Origin: an uncultured Granulosicoccaceae bacterium
Lineage (GTDB): Bacteria > Pseudomonadota > Gammaproteobacteria > Granulosicoccales > Granulosicoccaceae
NCBI GenBank assembly: GCA_937922945.1
Contig: CAKZUP010000032.1
Span: 57,849 to 121,848, forward strand
DNA length: 64,000 nt
Direction: 5' to 3'
Numbering within the stretch: position 1 is the stretch's first letter; the number at the start of each line of letters is the position of its first letter. Below are positions 19,090 to 28,636 of this stretch, piece after piece. The notes under the pieces were generated by a model, which was not told the DNA's origin, made no database searches, and saw only the letters and a list, made by a program, of their open reading frames with translations. The position numbers and the translations under genes were made by a program.

Positions 19090-20604
19090 CTAACTTGCCG
19101 CACAGCATGGCTGTCTCGGGCACGCACCTCGTCTGGGGCAGATAACACGCGCTTCTTTCTCGATTCCTCGGTGCAACCACGCAATATTCAGAATTCTGGC
19201 TACGCTTGCCAAGTCTCGCTTAATCGTTGGTGGAATGGGTGAGTTTCCACCCTGCTTTACGCAAACCCGCATTAATTCCATAGCAATCTCAGAGGCATCC
19301 TTGCCTTGGGCATGCAAGGCAGGATTAATATCAATCCCGGCGCATAACACCTCGGCGTTCCCGGCAACATCGGTTACGTTGACAGACTCACAGCAGTAAA
19401 TGCGTGTTTCGTTGCCATCGTTCATTATGGATATTTGAGCTGATGAACTGCTGACATCGCTCGATAACATTCTAAATACCGCCCAATGGTTACAAGGGTC
19501 GGCTACTTGTCGCATATTGCCCCATGGTAGAGGAATGCCATTGCCACGATAAACCGCGTTGAGTTTACCCGCTGCGTATGCATCAAAATAATGCCAGTGG
19601 GGATAGTTGGAAACGGCCGTCATTCTTCGCATCGCAACCGATCTGGACACGTCGATCTGTTCACCAACGGTAATTTCGTGTGCATGTTGTTCCAGTAAAC
19701 GTCGAAAAGGTACTTTCGGACACAACAACGCTCCGGCAAAAAAACTACACTCAAAATCTCGCCAGGCATGAATAATATCCTGCGCATCCAGTGCACTGGA
19801 TTGATTCAAATCAAGCGCCCCATCTCTGGCAGAGGATAAGCTTCGCCGGTCGGCAATCATCGGGCTTTTAATGCCATCGGCGTTATGCAGGACTTTATGG
19901 CCGATGTGCACGGCTAAATCGTACTTCAGTCTGGCGGGTTGTTTCTCCAACGCCCGATTAACCATGATCGTGTCTGGTGCACGAAAGTACGATCGAACAA
20001 ACGTGCCACCGCGTACACCTAAACGTTGCACCTCCTCATCTGGCAACGTGTCAAACTGTTCTATTGACAAGCCAAGTTGGCGGCAGATGATCAGTAACTC
20101 ATCCAGACTGATGGGCATTTGTTTCTTCCCGACTTCTTCCGCAGCTCGTTCAAGTTCTGGAAAATGATTCTGGTTGTTTTCCTGATGCGCACGAATTAAT
20201 AGCTGCGCAAATTGTCTTCCGGAAACACCCGTCTGGGACAGCATTTCAGGTATGGCAATACCGAGTATTTCCTTTGAAAATAGAAAACTTGGCTCTAGCG
20301 CGATGCCACGAATACCGCCACGCCGGCCTTTATCCGGTACAAGTTCATCGCCTTCAGGCGCATCGCTAATAAACCATTGAATGTCTTTTTCAAACACCTG
20401 GGCGATGACCGCGAGCATTTGCTCACTCGGGTATCGTTTGCCACGCTCTATCATCGACAGATAGGAAACCGATGGCGAGCCACTGACATCGATTTTCATA
20501 CACCGCGCCGACAAATCTTCCATCGTCAGATTGTTGCGCTTGCGCAGATTCCGTATTTTCGTTCCGAGAAAATGCGCGTTCCTAATCAGATTTGACTGCT
20601 TCAT
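19090..20604 (-). CDS. XRE-family transcriptional regulator with DUF3612 / ScfR-like domains
   Basis: N-terminal HTH (LRKRNNLTMEDLSARC...SVSYLSMIERGKRYPSEQML); long C-terminal region as in DUF3612 regulators; divergent from aceA. Confidence 0.82.
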   Translation of the reverse strand: MKQSNLIRNAHFLGTKIRNLRKRNNLTMEDLSARCMKIDVSGSPSVSYLSMIERGKRYPSEQMLAVIAQVFEKDIQWFISDAPEGDELVPDKGRRGGIRGIALEPSFLFSKEILGIAIPEMLSQTGVSGRQFAQLLIRAHQENNQNHFPELERAAEEVGKKQMPISLDELLIICRQLGLSIEQFDTLPDEEVQRLGVRGGTFVRSYFRAPDTIMVNRALEKQPARLKYDLAVHIGHKVLHNADGIKSPMIADRRSLSSARDGALDLNQSSALDAQDIIHAWRDFECSFFAGALLCPKVPFRRLLEQHAHEITVGEQIDVSRSVAMRRMTAVSNYPHWHYFDAYAAGKLNAVYRGNGIPLPWGNMRQVADPCNHWAVFRMLSSDVSSSSAQISIMNDGNETRIYCCESVNVTDVAGNAEVLCAGIDINPALHAQGKDASEIAMELMRVCVKQGGNSPIPPTIKRDLASVARILNIAWLHRGIEKEARVICPRRGACPRQPCCAAS

Positions 20605-20655
20605 TTTGTAAAATTAACAATGTGAAATTTTAATTGTGCAATTTTAGTATAGATG
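20604..20655. promoter_or_regulatory. Candidate operator: three phased AT-rich direct repeats between the XRE regulator and aceA
   Basis: TGTAAAATTAACAA (20607), TGTGAAATTTTAAT (20621), TGTGCAATTTTAGT (20636), spaced 14-15 bp. Confidence 0.5.
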
Positions 20656-20805
20656 GTTTTAGAATGGCCGCCAACTGGTAAAACACGCTGTGAGTTTCAG
20701 CGCCCGATGCGCTAATCAGACAGCACGTGATCTCAGTGGCAACACACTAAACGTGAACTAACCCACATCTGATAATCAACGACATTTCCTTACGGCACTT
20801 AAAAT

Positions 20806-22407
20806 ATGATTCATTACAAAGAGTTAGTAAAGCAGCAACAAGAAATTATCGACGCCGGTGGCTCCAAATGGGGTGCGATCAATGCTGAACACGCGGCACG
20901 GATGAGCTTGCAGAACCGTTTTAAAACCGGCTTGGATATCGCGAAGTACAACGCTGCGATCATGCGTGAAGATATGGCGGCATATGACGCCGATTCAGAA
21001 AAATACACACAATCCCTTGGCGTGTGGCATGGCTTTATAGCTCAACAAAAAATGATTTCCATCAAGAAGCATTTTAATGGCGAGACCAAGCGCCGTTACC
21101 TGTATTTGTCTGGCTGGATGATCGCTGCCCTGCGTTCACAGTTTGGACCCTTGCCCGATCAATCCATTCATGAGAAGACCTCTGTACCCGATCTGATTGA
21201 AGAGCTGTATACGTTTCTTAAACAAGCCGATGCGCGTGAGTTGCGCCACTTGTTCACAGACCTTGATGACGCTCGGGCAGAAGGCAACGAAGTAAAAGAA
21301 AAGGCCGTCCTTGATAAAATAGATAACTTCCAGACACACGTGGTGCCTATTATTGCTGATATTGATGCAGGCTTTGGTAACGAAGAAGCCACTTATTTGT
21401 TAGCGAAGAAAATGATTGAAGCGGGAGCGTGCTGCCTGCAAATAGAAAATCAGGTTTCAGATGTAAAGCAATGCGGCCATCAAGACGGTAAGGTCACGGT
21501 TCCACACGAAGATTTCCAGGCCAAGATTAACGCGTTGCGTTACGCTTTCCTTGAAATGGGTGTTGAAGATGGCGTTATAGTTGCGCGTACCGACTCCCTT
21601 GGAGCAGGACTAACGCAAAAAATTCCGGTATCCAGCCAGCCTGGCGACTTAGCCGATCAATACATTTCATTTATTGATGGTGAAGAAATTACGTCAATTG
21701 ATGATATCGCGCCAGGAGATATTGCCATTCGCCAAGGTGATAGAACAATAAAAGCTGCCCGATTACCCAATGGCTTATTCCAATTCAAACCAGATACAGG
21801 AGCTGATCGTGTGGTTTTGGATTGTGTAACGGCTCTGCAGAATGGAGCTGACTTACTGTGGATTGAAACTGAAAAGCCACATGTTGGTCAGATTGCCAGT
21901 ATGGTTGATCGAATAAAATCGATCGTTCCTGACGCCAAGCTGGTATATAACAACAGCCCATCGTTTAACTGGACATTGAATTTCCGTCAACAAGTATTTG
22001 ATGCGTGGACGGATGACGGAAAAGATGTTACTGCGTACGATCGCGCAAACCTGATGGATGCCAGCTATGACGACTCAGACCTTTCGACGGAAGCGGATAA
22101 GCGCATACAGGCGTTTCAGCGTGATGCAGCAAAAGGTGCGGGTGTTTTTCATCACCTTATTACCCTGCCTACCTACCACACAGCGGCTCTGTCAACCGAC
22201 ACGCTATCCAAGGACTATTTCGGTGAACAAGGTATGCTGGCCTATGTTCGTGATGTTCAACGACAAGAGATTAGATCGGGTCTTGCGTGCGTCAAGCATC
22301 AGGACATGGCAGGTTCAAATATCGGTGATGATCACAAAGAATACTTTTCAGGCGGGCAAGCACTCAAAGCTTCTGGTGAAGACAACACCATGAACCAGTT
22401 CGGCTAA
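20806..22407 (+). CDS. aceA: Isocitrate lyase
   Basis: 'KMIEAGACCLQIENQVSDVKQCGHQDGKVTVPHEDF' active-site region (KQCGH); 'PIIADIDAGFGN'; about 530-aa long-form ICL. Confidence 0.96.
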   Translation: MIHYKELVKQQQEIIDAGGSKWGAINAEHAARMSLQNRFKTGLDIAKYNAAIMREDMAAYDADSEKYTQSLGVWHGFIAQQKMISIKKHFNGETKRRYLYLSGWMIAALRSQFGPLPDQSIHEKTSVPDLIEELYTFLKQADARELRHLFTDLDDARAEGNEVKEKAVLDKIDNFQTHVVPIIADIDAGFGNEEATYLLAKKMIEAGACCLQIENQVSDVKQCGHQDGKVTVPHEDFQAKINALRYAFLEMGVEDGVIVARTDSLGAGLTQKIPVSSQPGDLADQYISFIDGEEITSIDDIAPGDIAIRQGDRTIKAARLPNGLFQFKPDTGADRVVLDCVTALQNGADLLWIETEKPHVGQIASMVDRIKSIVPDAKLVYNNSPSFNWTLNFRQQVFDAWTDDGKDVTAYDRANLMDASYDDSDLSTEADKRIQAFQRDAAKGAGVFHHLITLPTYHTAALSTDTLSKDYFGEQGMLAYVRDVQRQEIRSGLACVKHQDMAGSNIGDDHKEYFSGGQALKASGEDNTMNQFG

Positions 22408-22441
22408 CAAGCCAGCTTTGTATTAACACCACTACAGTGGG

Positions 22442-22471
22442 ACCCGTGGCGAGCATTCGTTCGCCACGGGT
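22442..22471 (+). terminator. Hairpin terminator downstream of aceA
   Basis: Perfect 11-bp stem ACCCGTGGCGA-GCATTCGT-TCGCCACGGGT, then TTGGTTGTT. Confidence 0.7.
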
Positions 22472-22526
22472 TGGTTGTTACCAACCGACAATTAGTACAA
22501 GTTCAGACTGCAACAGCATTAGGTCA

Positions 22527-23354
22527 CTACAGCTCGAAAACCCGCTTTGCACTGGTAAACGGACAAACAAACGCCAACCTACTCGCAACCAGTTGAAGGT
22601 CCGTGCTGTGCTCTCTTTGTTTATCAAACAATCTATCACCAACAACTGGCAATGCTACCGCGCTGAGATGATGACGAATTTGATGTTTCCTACCAGTTTC
22701 AATTTTTACCAGTAACCGACTTATCTGCGTGTTCTCATCGTAGCTACTTTGCAAAATATCCGTGATGGCAACTTTGTCTTCTATGGTCGAGTCAATCCGA
22801 TACGGAAGCTCAAAACCACAACGCCCATGTACTTGCACCGTGTAATGTTTTTCTACCTCTCTAGCCGCGAATAAATCGGCTAATTTCTTTAACGCATTTT
22901 TCGTGTGAGCAACAACAATCAAACCAGACGCTGCCTTGTCCAGCCTGTGAACCAGATAGGCAGGCTTGGCGTGTATTTGCCGCACGGTTTCAGTAATGGT
23001 GCAGTGGTCGCTCCATTTACTTCCCTGGCTCAGCATACCTGCCGGTTTGTTCCAGATGCTGTAATTGAGCTGGTCGGATATCAGGCTGGGTGTCATTGGC
23101 GATTGTGCCAATACACTGGCATCGTAATTGAGAAAAAGCTGATCGCCCGGATCGACGCCGGCGTCGATATTACGAAAGCGTCGCAGCTTGTGCATACCGT
23201 GCCGCTTACGCCAGAGCGCACCTTTACTGGCTGCATCCGCTACTTCTTGCTCACTCAACTTGCTTAAGCTTGCGAGTTGTTCCTTCGCAGTTTGCCAAGC
23301 CGACACTGTCAGCTCTATCTGAATGGGCTCGTGCTGATTTTCACTTATAGTCAT
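22527..23354 (-). CDS. RluA-family RNA pseudouridine synthase
   Basis: 'YLVHRLDKAASGLIVVAHT' HRLD motif; 'GRKHQIRHHLSAVALPVVGDRLF'. Confidence 0.92.
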   Translation of the reverse strand: MTISENQHEPIQIELTVSAWQTAKEQLASLSKLSEQEVADAASKGALWRKRHGMHKLRRFRNIDAGVDPGDQLFLNYDASVLAQSPMTPSLISDQLNYSIWNKPAGMLSQGSKWSDHCTITETVRQIHAKPAYLVHRLDKAASGLIVVAHTKNALKKLADLFAAREVEKHYTVQVHGRCGFELPYRIDSTIEDKVAITDILQSSYDENTQISRLLVKIETGRKHQIRHHLSAVALPVVGDRLFDKQREHSTDLQLVASRLAFVCPFTSAKRVFEL

Positions 23355-23500
23355 AACGACATGTTAGCCCCTTTTGCCACCGAAAAACAAACCAATTAGG
23401 TACCAACAATACCAAATACTACAAAGAATGCTTGCACCCATTCTTGACTGGTGTTTATGATCTTACGTTAACCATCAACATGCTTTGAAAGGAGAACGCC

Positions 23501-24847
23501 GTGGGTAATAAAAAGAGAGTTGCAGTGATCGGTGCCGGACCGTGCGGCTTGGCTCAGCTTCGAGCTTTTCAATCAGCTGCGGAAAACGGCGTTGATATAC
23601 CCGAGGTCGTGTGTTTTGAAAAGCAGGAAAATTGGGGTGGCCTTTGGTTATATAACTGGCGTACCGGGCTTGATGAATTCGGGGAACCAGTGCATGCGAG
23701 TATGTATCGCTACTTATGGTCGAATGGTCCGAAAGAAGGATTGGAATTTGCCGACTACAGCTTTGAAGAACACTTTGGTAAACAAATCGCGTCTTATCCC
23801 CCGCGCGCTGTGTTATGGGATTATATAAAAGGACGAGTTGAGAAAGCCAACGTCAGAGATTGGATTCGTTTTCGAACACCGGTTCGCAACGTCAATTATG
23901 ATGATACATCAGGCAAATTCAATCTCACATCGCATGACCTGATTAATGACAAAGTAACCACCGAACAATTCGATCATGTGGTGGTAGCCAATGGCCACTT
24001 CTCAACTCCCAACGTACCGCAATTCGAAGGGTTCGAGAATTTCAACGGCCGCGTTCTGCATGCGCACGATTTTCGCGATGCGGTTGAATTCAAGGACAAG
24101 AACGTACTCATTATAGGAACGAGCTATTCGGCTGAAGATATCGGTTCACAATGCTGGAAATATGGCTGTAAATCGATCACAGTGAGTCATAGAACAGCGC
24201 CAATGGGTTACAACTGGCCAGACAACTGGAAAGAAGTGCCACTACTCACCAGCGTTTCGGGCAACACGGCGAACTTTAAAGATGGCAGCACCACTGAAAT
24301 AGACGCTATTATTCTGTGCACTGGCTACCAGCACCATTTCCCGTTTATGGAGGAAGCGTTAACTTTGCGCACCGCCAATCGACTGGCTACTGCGGACTTA
24401 TACAAAGGCGTCACATGGGTACACAATCCAAAGCTATTTTATCTTGGCATGCAAGACCAGTGGTATACGTTTAATATGTTCGATGCTCAAGCCTGGTATG
24501 TACGCGACACTATTCTGGGGAAAATTCCCACGCCAGATAAGCAAACCATGCTAAACGATGTAACGCAACGAGTTGCCAACGAAGACGCCATTGAAGATGA
24601 TTATGGTTGCATTCGATATCAGGGTGATTATGTAAAAGAGCTTATCGCCGAAACCGACTACCCTAGCTTTAATGTGGATGCAGCTAATGAAGCTTTTTTT
24701 CAATGGAAGAAACATAAAAAAGAAAACATCATGGGATTCAGAGACAACAGTTATACATCAGCCATTACCGGAACCGTAGCACCGGTGCATCACACAAAGT
24801 GGGTAGATGCACTGGATGATTCATTCGATACCTATATGAAAAACTAA
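23501..24847 (+). CDS. tmm: Trimethylamine monooxygenase (bacterial FMO)
   Basis: [19 protein letters not shown] motif; '[49 protein letters not shown]' and '[32 protein letters not shown]' closely match Methylophaga/Roseobacter-type Tmm as recalled. Confidence 0.93.
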   Translation: MGNKKRVAVIGAGPCGLAQLRAFQSAAENGVDIPEVVCFEKQENWGGLWLYNWRTGLDEFGEPVHASMYRYLWSNGPKEGLEFADYSFEEHFGKQIASYPPRAVLWDYIKGRVEKANVRDWIRFRTPVRNVNYDDTSGKFNLTSHDLINDKVTTEQFDHVVVANGHFSTPNVPQFEGFENFNGRVLHAHDFRDAVEFKDKNVLIIGTSYSAEDIGSQCWKYGCKSITVSHRTAPMGYNWPDNWKEVPLLTSVSGNTANFKDGSTTEIDAIILCTGYQHHFPFMEEALTLRTANRLATADLYKGVTWVHNPKLFYLGMQDQWYTFNMFDAQAWYVRDTILGKIPTPDKQTMLNDVTQRVANEDAIEDDYGCIRYQGDYVKELIAETDYPSFNVDAANEAFFQWKKHKKENIMGFRDNSYTSAITGTVAPVHHTKWVDALDDSFDTYMKN

Positions 24848-24855
24848 CCATACCA

Positions 24856-25293
24856 ATGAAAGCACTAACGACCAAAGCGGCCACCCCTAGCGATGCGGAA
24901 TGGGTTTGGCATTTATACAAGTCTGAACTACAGGAGGCCGTTGACAAGCAATGGGGCTGGAACGAATCTTTTCAAAAATCTTCGTTTGAGAAAAACCTGC
25001 CAATCGATAAATTTAATATTGTCAGTCAAGGGGGTGAACCCGTTGCTGCGCTCATAGCCGAACAAGATGAAACACACCTTGAGCTAAAAATGTTACTGGT
25101 GGTTCCAACGCATCAAATGCAAGGTATTGGTCGCTGGTGCGTTGAGCAATTGCAAAACGACGCTATTGAAATGAACTTGCCGATAAAACTAAGCGTTATT
25201 AACGCCAATCATGTACACGAGTTTTACGAGAAAACAGGGTTTGGCGTGAATAAGAAGGAAGCCGATAAAACCGAATATATCTGGACGCAATAA
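24856..25293 (+). CDS. GNAT-family N-acetyltransferase
   Basis: 'KMLLVVPTHQMQGIGRWCVEQLQNDA' acetyl-CoA site; 8 nt after the tmm stop. Confidence 0.8.
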   Translation: MKALTTKAATPSDAEWVWHLYKSELQEAVDKQWGWNESFQKSSFEKNLPIDKFNIVSQGGEPVAALIAEQDETHLELKMLLVVPTHQMQGIGRWCVEQLQNDAIEMNLPIKLSVINANHVHEFYEKTGFGVNKKEADKTEYIWTQ

Positions 25294-25358
25294 TTTTTCG
25301 CGGTTAACTATCCAGTGCTAACTCTGATCGTAAATTAAGGAAGGTTTATCGAAAGAAA

Positions 25359-25383
25359 AAACGCCGGCAACATGCCGGCGTTT
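25359..25383. terminator. Bidirectional terminator between convergent tmm-GNAT and amt operons
   Basis: AAACGCCGGCA-ACA-TGCCGGCGTTT, flanked by A-run on one side and T-run on the other. Confidence 0.85.
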
Positions 25384-25441
25384 CGGTTCTAACATGCGAT
25401 TCCAGCTATTAAACGCTTAACGCTGGAAACAACACGCATTG

Positions 25442-25624
25442 CTATACATCTTGATGTTTCTTCTCAGCCGCCCTGTACGCCCTGCCCTCATGCAGCGCAC
25501 CGCCAATAAGCGCGATAACACACAGTGCAATAGAGGCGTAGAGCCAAATGGCTTCCGTACCCACGGCGTTGTAGTAAGTATCAACAACCCCATCCCAGGT
25601 ACCTGTATCGAATGGTGCTCCCAT
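25442..25624 (-). CDS. Small single-TM protein (60 aa) downstream of amt
   Basis: MGAPFDTGTWDGVVDTYYNAVGTEAIWLYASIALCVIALIGGALHEGRAYRAAEKKHQDV: one clear TM helix; 24 nt after the amt stop, same strand. Confidence 0.6.
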   Translation of the reverse strand: MGAPFDTGTWDGVVDTYYNAVGTEAIWLYASIALCVIALIGGALHEGRAYRAAEKKHQDV

Positions 25625-25648
25625 TATATTATCTCCTATGTGCAGCGC

Positions 25649-27031
25649 TTAATGCGCATCGTAAGCGGGTGATGGTGCAATACCCTCAGGGTATGCCGAG
25701 GCTGGAACCTTGGTTCTATCAAGACCAACAAGCTCTGCCGTTCTGCCCACGCGTAACAAACCAAACATGCGTAACAACAAAGACAGAATGTAGCCAGGGA
25801 AGAATCCCAATGAAACCATGACACCTGCACCAATAAGCTGACCGGTAAAGTTGGTAAGCGCAACGCCCTCGCCTTGTGTGGCCGGATAACCAGCAGCAAA
25901 AATGCCCACCGCAAGTACACCCCAAACACCTAATACACCGTGGACGGTTACTGCACCAACCGCATCATCTATACCCATTTTTTCAATGACTCTTGCAGCA
26001 TACGGCATAATGCAACCACCGATCATAGCGATAACAAAGGCCATTGGAGGCCAATACACATCGAGACCAGCTGCGCATGAAATAATCCCGCCCAGTGCAC
26101 CAGACATCATCCAGAACGGATCGCGTGTGATAAACCATGCGCCAATTATTCCACCAGCAAAACCCATCAGGATATTGAACGTTAAGGCAGACAGCGTCAT
26201 GGGTGTACCATAAATCGTGGTGAATTCTGTTGCCGACCATGACCAGGCTTCGCCCGGAAAAATCAGGCAAGCCATGAGAAACCCCCAGAAACCGACGATA
26301 ATGGTCATAAGACCTATCATGGTGAGTGGCATGTTATGGCCAGCCAGGTTGTTCGCTGAGCCATCACTGTTGTACTTACCCAGACGCGGACCCAGATTGA
26401 TCAACACACCAAGCGCGAAGAATCCTGCGACGGTATGCACAACACCTGCTGCACCAAAGTCATGATAACCAAACTTTGTTACTAACCAACCATCGGCGTG
26501 CCATCCCCATGCAGCTCCAACTACCCAGGCAAAGCTACCTAATACAATGGCGAGAATACAAAAGCCAAACAAACGTATGCGTTCAATCACGGCACCACTC
26601 ATGATGGATGCGGTGGTAGCGGCGAATAAAGTGAATGCCCCCCAGAATACGCCCGTAGCGTTGTCAGCAAGGTTTGGCCCCATAACAGCACCGGCCGGGT
26701 TGGCAACGTCCATCGCGTAGTCCCAACCACTGATACCCATCGCACCCGCTGAGAAATCGATACCGGTTGGAAACGCCCAATAAACAAACCAGCCAAAGTA
26801 ATAAAAAGTGGGAACCAAAAAGGCAAACGCCAAAATGTTTTTAACCCCTGAGGTGAGTACGTTCTTCTGACGGGTTGCACCCATTTCGTAGGCTAAAAAA
26901 CCGACGTGAATCAGGATCATCAGCGGAATAGTTAAGTAATAGTACGTTTCCGCGAAAACGGTATTGCCCACCGCATTTGCAGCTTCTAGAGCCGCAATTT
27001 GACTTGCAAGCTCTGCAATCTGTTCTTCCAT
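25649..27031 (-). CDS. amt: Ammonium/methylammonium transporter, Amt family
   Basis: 460 aa polytopic; 'GVVHTVAGFFALGVLINLGPRLGKY', 'AVGAVTVHGVLGVWGVLAVGIFA'. Confidence 0.93.
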   Translation of the reverse strand: MEEQIAELASQIAALEAANAVGNTVFAETYYYLTIPLMILIHVGFLAYEMGATRQKNVLTSGVKNILAFAFLVPTFYYFGWFVYWAFPTGIDFSAGAMGISGWDYAMDVANPAGAVMGPNLADNATGVFWGAFTLFAATTASIMSGAVIERIRLFGFCILAIVLGSFAWVVGAAWGWHADGWLVTKFGYHDFGAAGVVHTVAGFFALGVLINLGPRLGKYNSDGSANNLAGHNMPLTMIGLMTIIVGFWGFLMACLIFPGEAWSWSATEFTTIYGTPMTLSALTFNILMGFAGGIIGAWFITRDPFWMMSGALGGIISCAAGLDVYWPPMAFVIAMIGGCIMPYAARVIEKMGIDDAVGAVTVHGVLGVWGVLAVGIFAAGYPATQGEGVALTNFTGQLIGAGVMVSLGFFPGYILSLLLRMFGLLRVGRTAELVGLDRTKVPASAYPEGIAPSPAYDAH

Positions 27032-27304
27032 CTTTCCTCCCAGTTATGTTTTTCTACATGTCTACTCTGTTTAACTTCACTGTTGCCCTGAGAGAATAAC
27101 AGCACTGTTGAATTGTTACCAATAGTTTAGCCCTGTGGGCATAGGAAGAATGGGTAAGTCGAAAGATGATGCTTCTACTGAACCAGTTTCGAACCATATA
27201 TAGTGCAGCATGCGTTATGCAAATGCACTCGGTGTAGTAAACGTGCGCTACCGATAGACCTAGCGTTCAACGTAGCTGAACCACACCCGACTTATCGTCA
27301 TACG

Positions 27305-28636
27305 CTACTCACGATCGCGAGCGGCAACTGCGTTATCCAGCCGGTCGACAATGTATTGATACCAGCTGTTCGCAGCAATCAAAAAATGAGGTCGTTGTGT
27401 GCGATGAAACCATCGTGTACGAAAGTTTGATTGTTGATAAGCCGTCGTTCCTCGTTCATCCTCTAGCGCCATGTAGGCAGCCTTAGCGCCCAGATAGGGA
27501 GCAATTGCAACACCAGAGCCAGAATACCCCATCGAAAAATGCAGGCCATTATGGCTTCCTACATGTGGCATATGATTGAATGAATAACCAGTGAAACCAG
27601 ACCAGCAATGCGTCAGCTTCACGTTTTTCAACTCGGGCCAAACCTCGGTAAGGCTTTGCCGCAAACGCATAGCAGCACGTTCAGTGCTTATTGGTGTCAT
27701 GGATGCCCGGCCACCGTAAATTATTCGCGTACCATCCGGCGATAGCCGAAAATACGAGTGCCGCGCTCGCGTTTCAACCATCATGCGTTTACCAGGCGCT
27801 AGTGAGCTCAGCAAATTGTTGGATAAAGGTTCTGTGGCAATAAGGTAACTTGGCAATGGAAATACACGTCGTGCAAACCATTTAAATTTCCCCTGTGTAT
27901 AGCCATTGGTCGCCATAACCACGCGTTCAGCCTGCAACCGATCACCAGTCCGCGACGTAGCGATATATCGATTGTGGTGTTGGGTAATTTGCTCAATCGG
28001 GCAATTTGCAATTATGGGAATGCCTCTTGCCAGCGCAGCTTCCAGCAATCCATCGTGGAACAGGCGTGGCTGAAGTGATGCGTGATCGGGAAAGCGAATT
28101 CCGCCGAAATAACACGGGCTGTTTATTTCCTTTGCCAGCTCATGCTGTTCAACCAGTTCAAGGTTCATGTTACTCACCAACTTTAACTGTTGAACCTGTT
28201 TTCTCTGTGCAGCCAGATGCGCCTTGGTCCATGCTAACTGAATGCGACCACATTGCTCGAAGTGGCAGTTAATGCGCTCTGAGTGAATGAGGTTAGAGGT
28301 AAATTCGAATGCATCCTGGGCTTCATTAAAAATGCCTTGCGCAGTCTGCTTACTGAATTTTTTCGATAGCTCTGTATAACTGAGACGAGGGTGTGCTCCA
28401 AACATGCCGCCATTGCGCGTCGATGCACCTATGCCGGGTAAGGAGGCATCAACCACAACCACTTTCGCACCAGCATCGCACGCAGCTATAGCGGCAGAAA
28501 GTCCCGTGTATCCAGCACCTACAATAAGCAGCTCGGCTTTATCAGGCAGGTTACTGGAAAATTCTGGCTCTACACTACTCTCTTCCCACCAATACGGTGT
28601 ACCCGGAACAGCTGCATCGGCAGCAAACAAACTCAT
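27305..28636 (-). CDS. DAO-family FAD-dependent amine oxidoreductase (gamma-glutamylputrescine oxidase-like)
   Basis: LLIVGAGYTGLSAAIAACDAGAKVVVVDA Rossmann motif; 'GASTRNGGMFGAHPRLSY'; 'SMGYSGSGVAIAPYLG'; ATGA overlap with tdm. Confidence 0.87.
   Translation of the reverse strand: MSLFAADAAVPGTPYWWEESSVEPEFSSNLPDKAELLIVGAGYTGLSAAIAACDAGAKVVVVDASLPGIGASTRNGGMFGAHPRLSYTELSKKFSKQTAQGIFNEAQDAFEFTSNLIHSERINCHFEQCGRIQLAWTKAHLAAQRKQVQQLKLVSNMNLELVEQHELAKEINSPCYFGGIRFPDHASLQPRLFHDGLLEAALARGIPIIANCPIEQITQHHNRYIATSRTGDRLQAERVVMATNGYTQGKFKWFARRVFPLPSYLIATEPLSNNLLSSLAPGKRMMVETRARHSYFRLSPDGTRIIYGGRASMTPISTERAAMRLRQSLTEVWPELKNVKLTHCWSGFTGYSFNHMPHVGSHNGLHFSMGYSGSGVAIAPYLGAKAAYMALEDERGTTAYQQSNFRTRWFHRTQRPHFLIAANSWYQYIVDRLDNAVAARDRE

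Noticed and set aside
18855-19184. 109-aa minus-strand ORF between the GGDEF-EAL gene and the XRE regulator
   Set aside because: Overlaps the ends of both well-supported genes, no recognisable domain or composition of a real protein.
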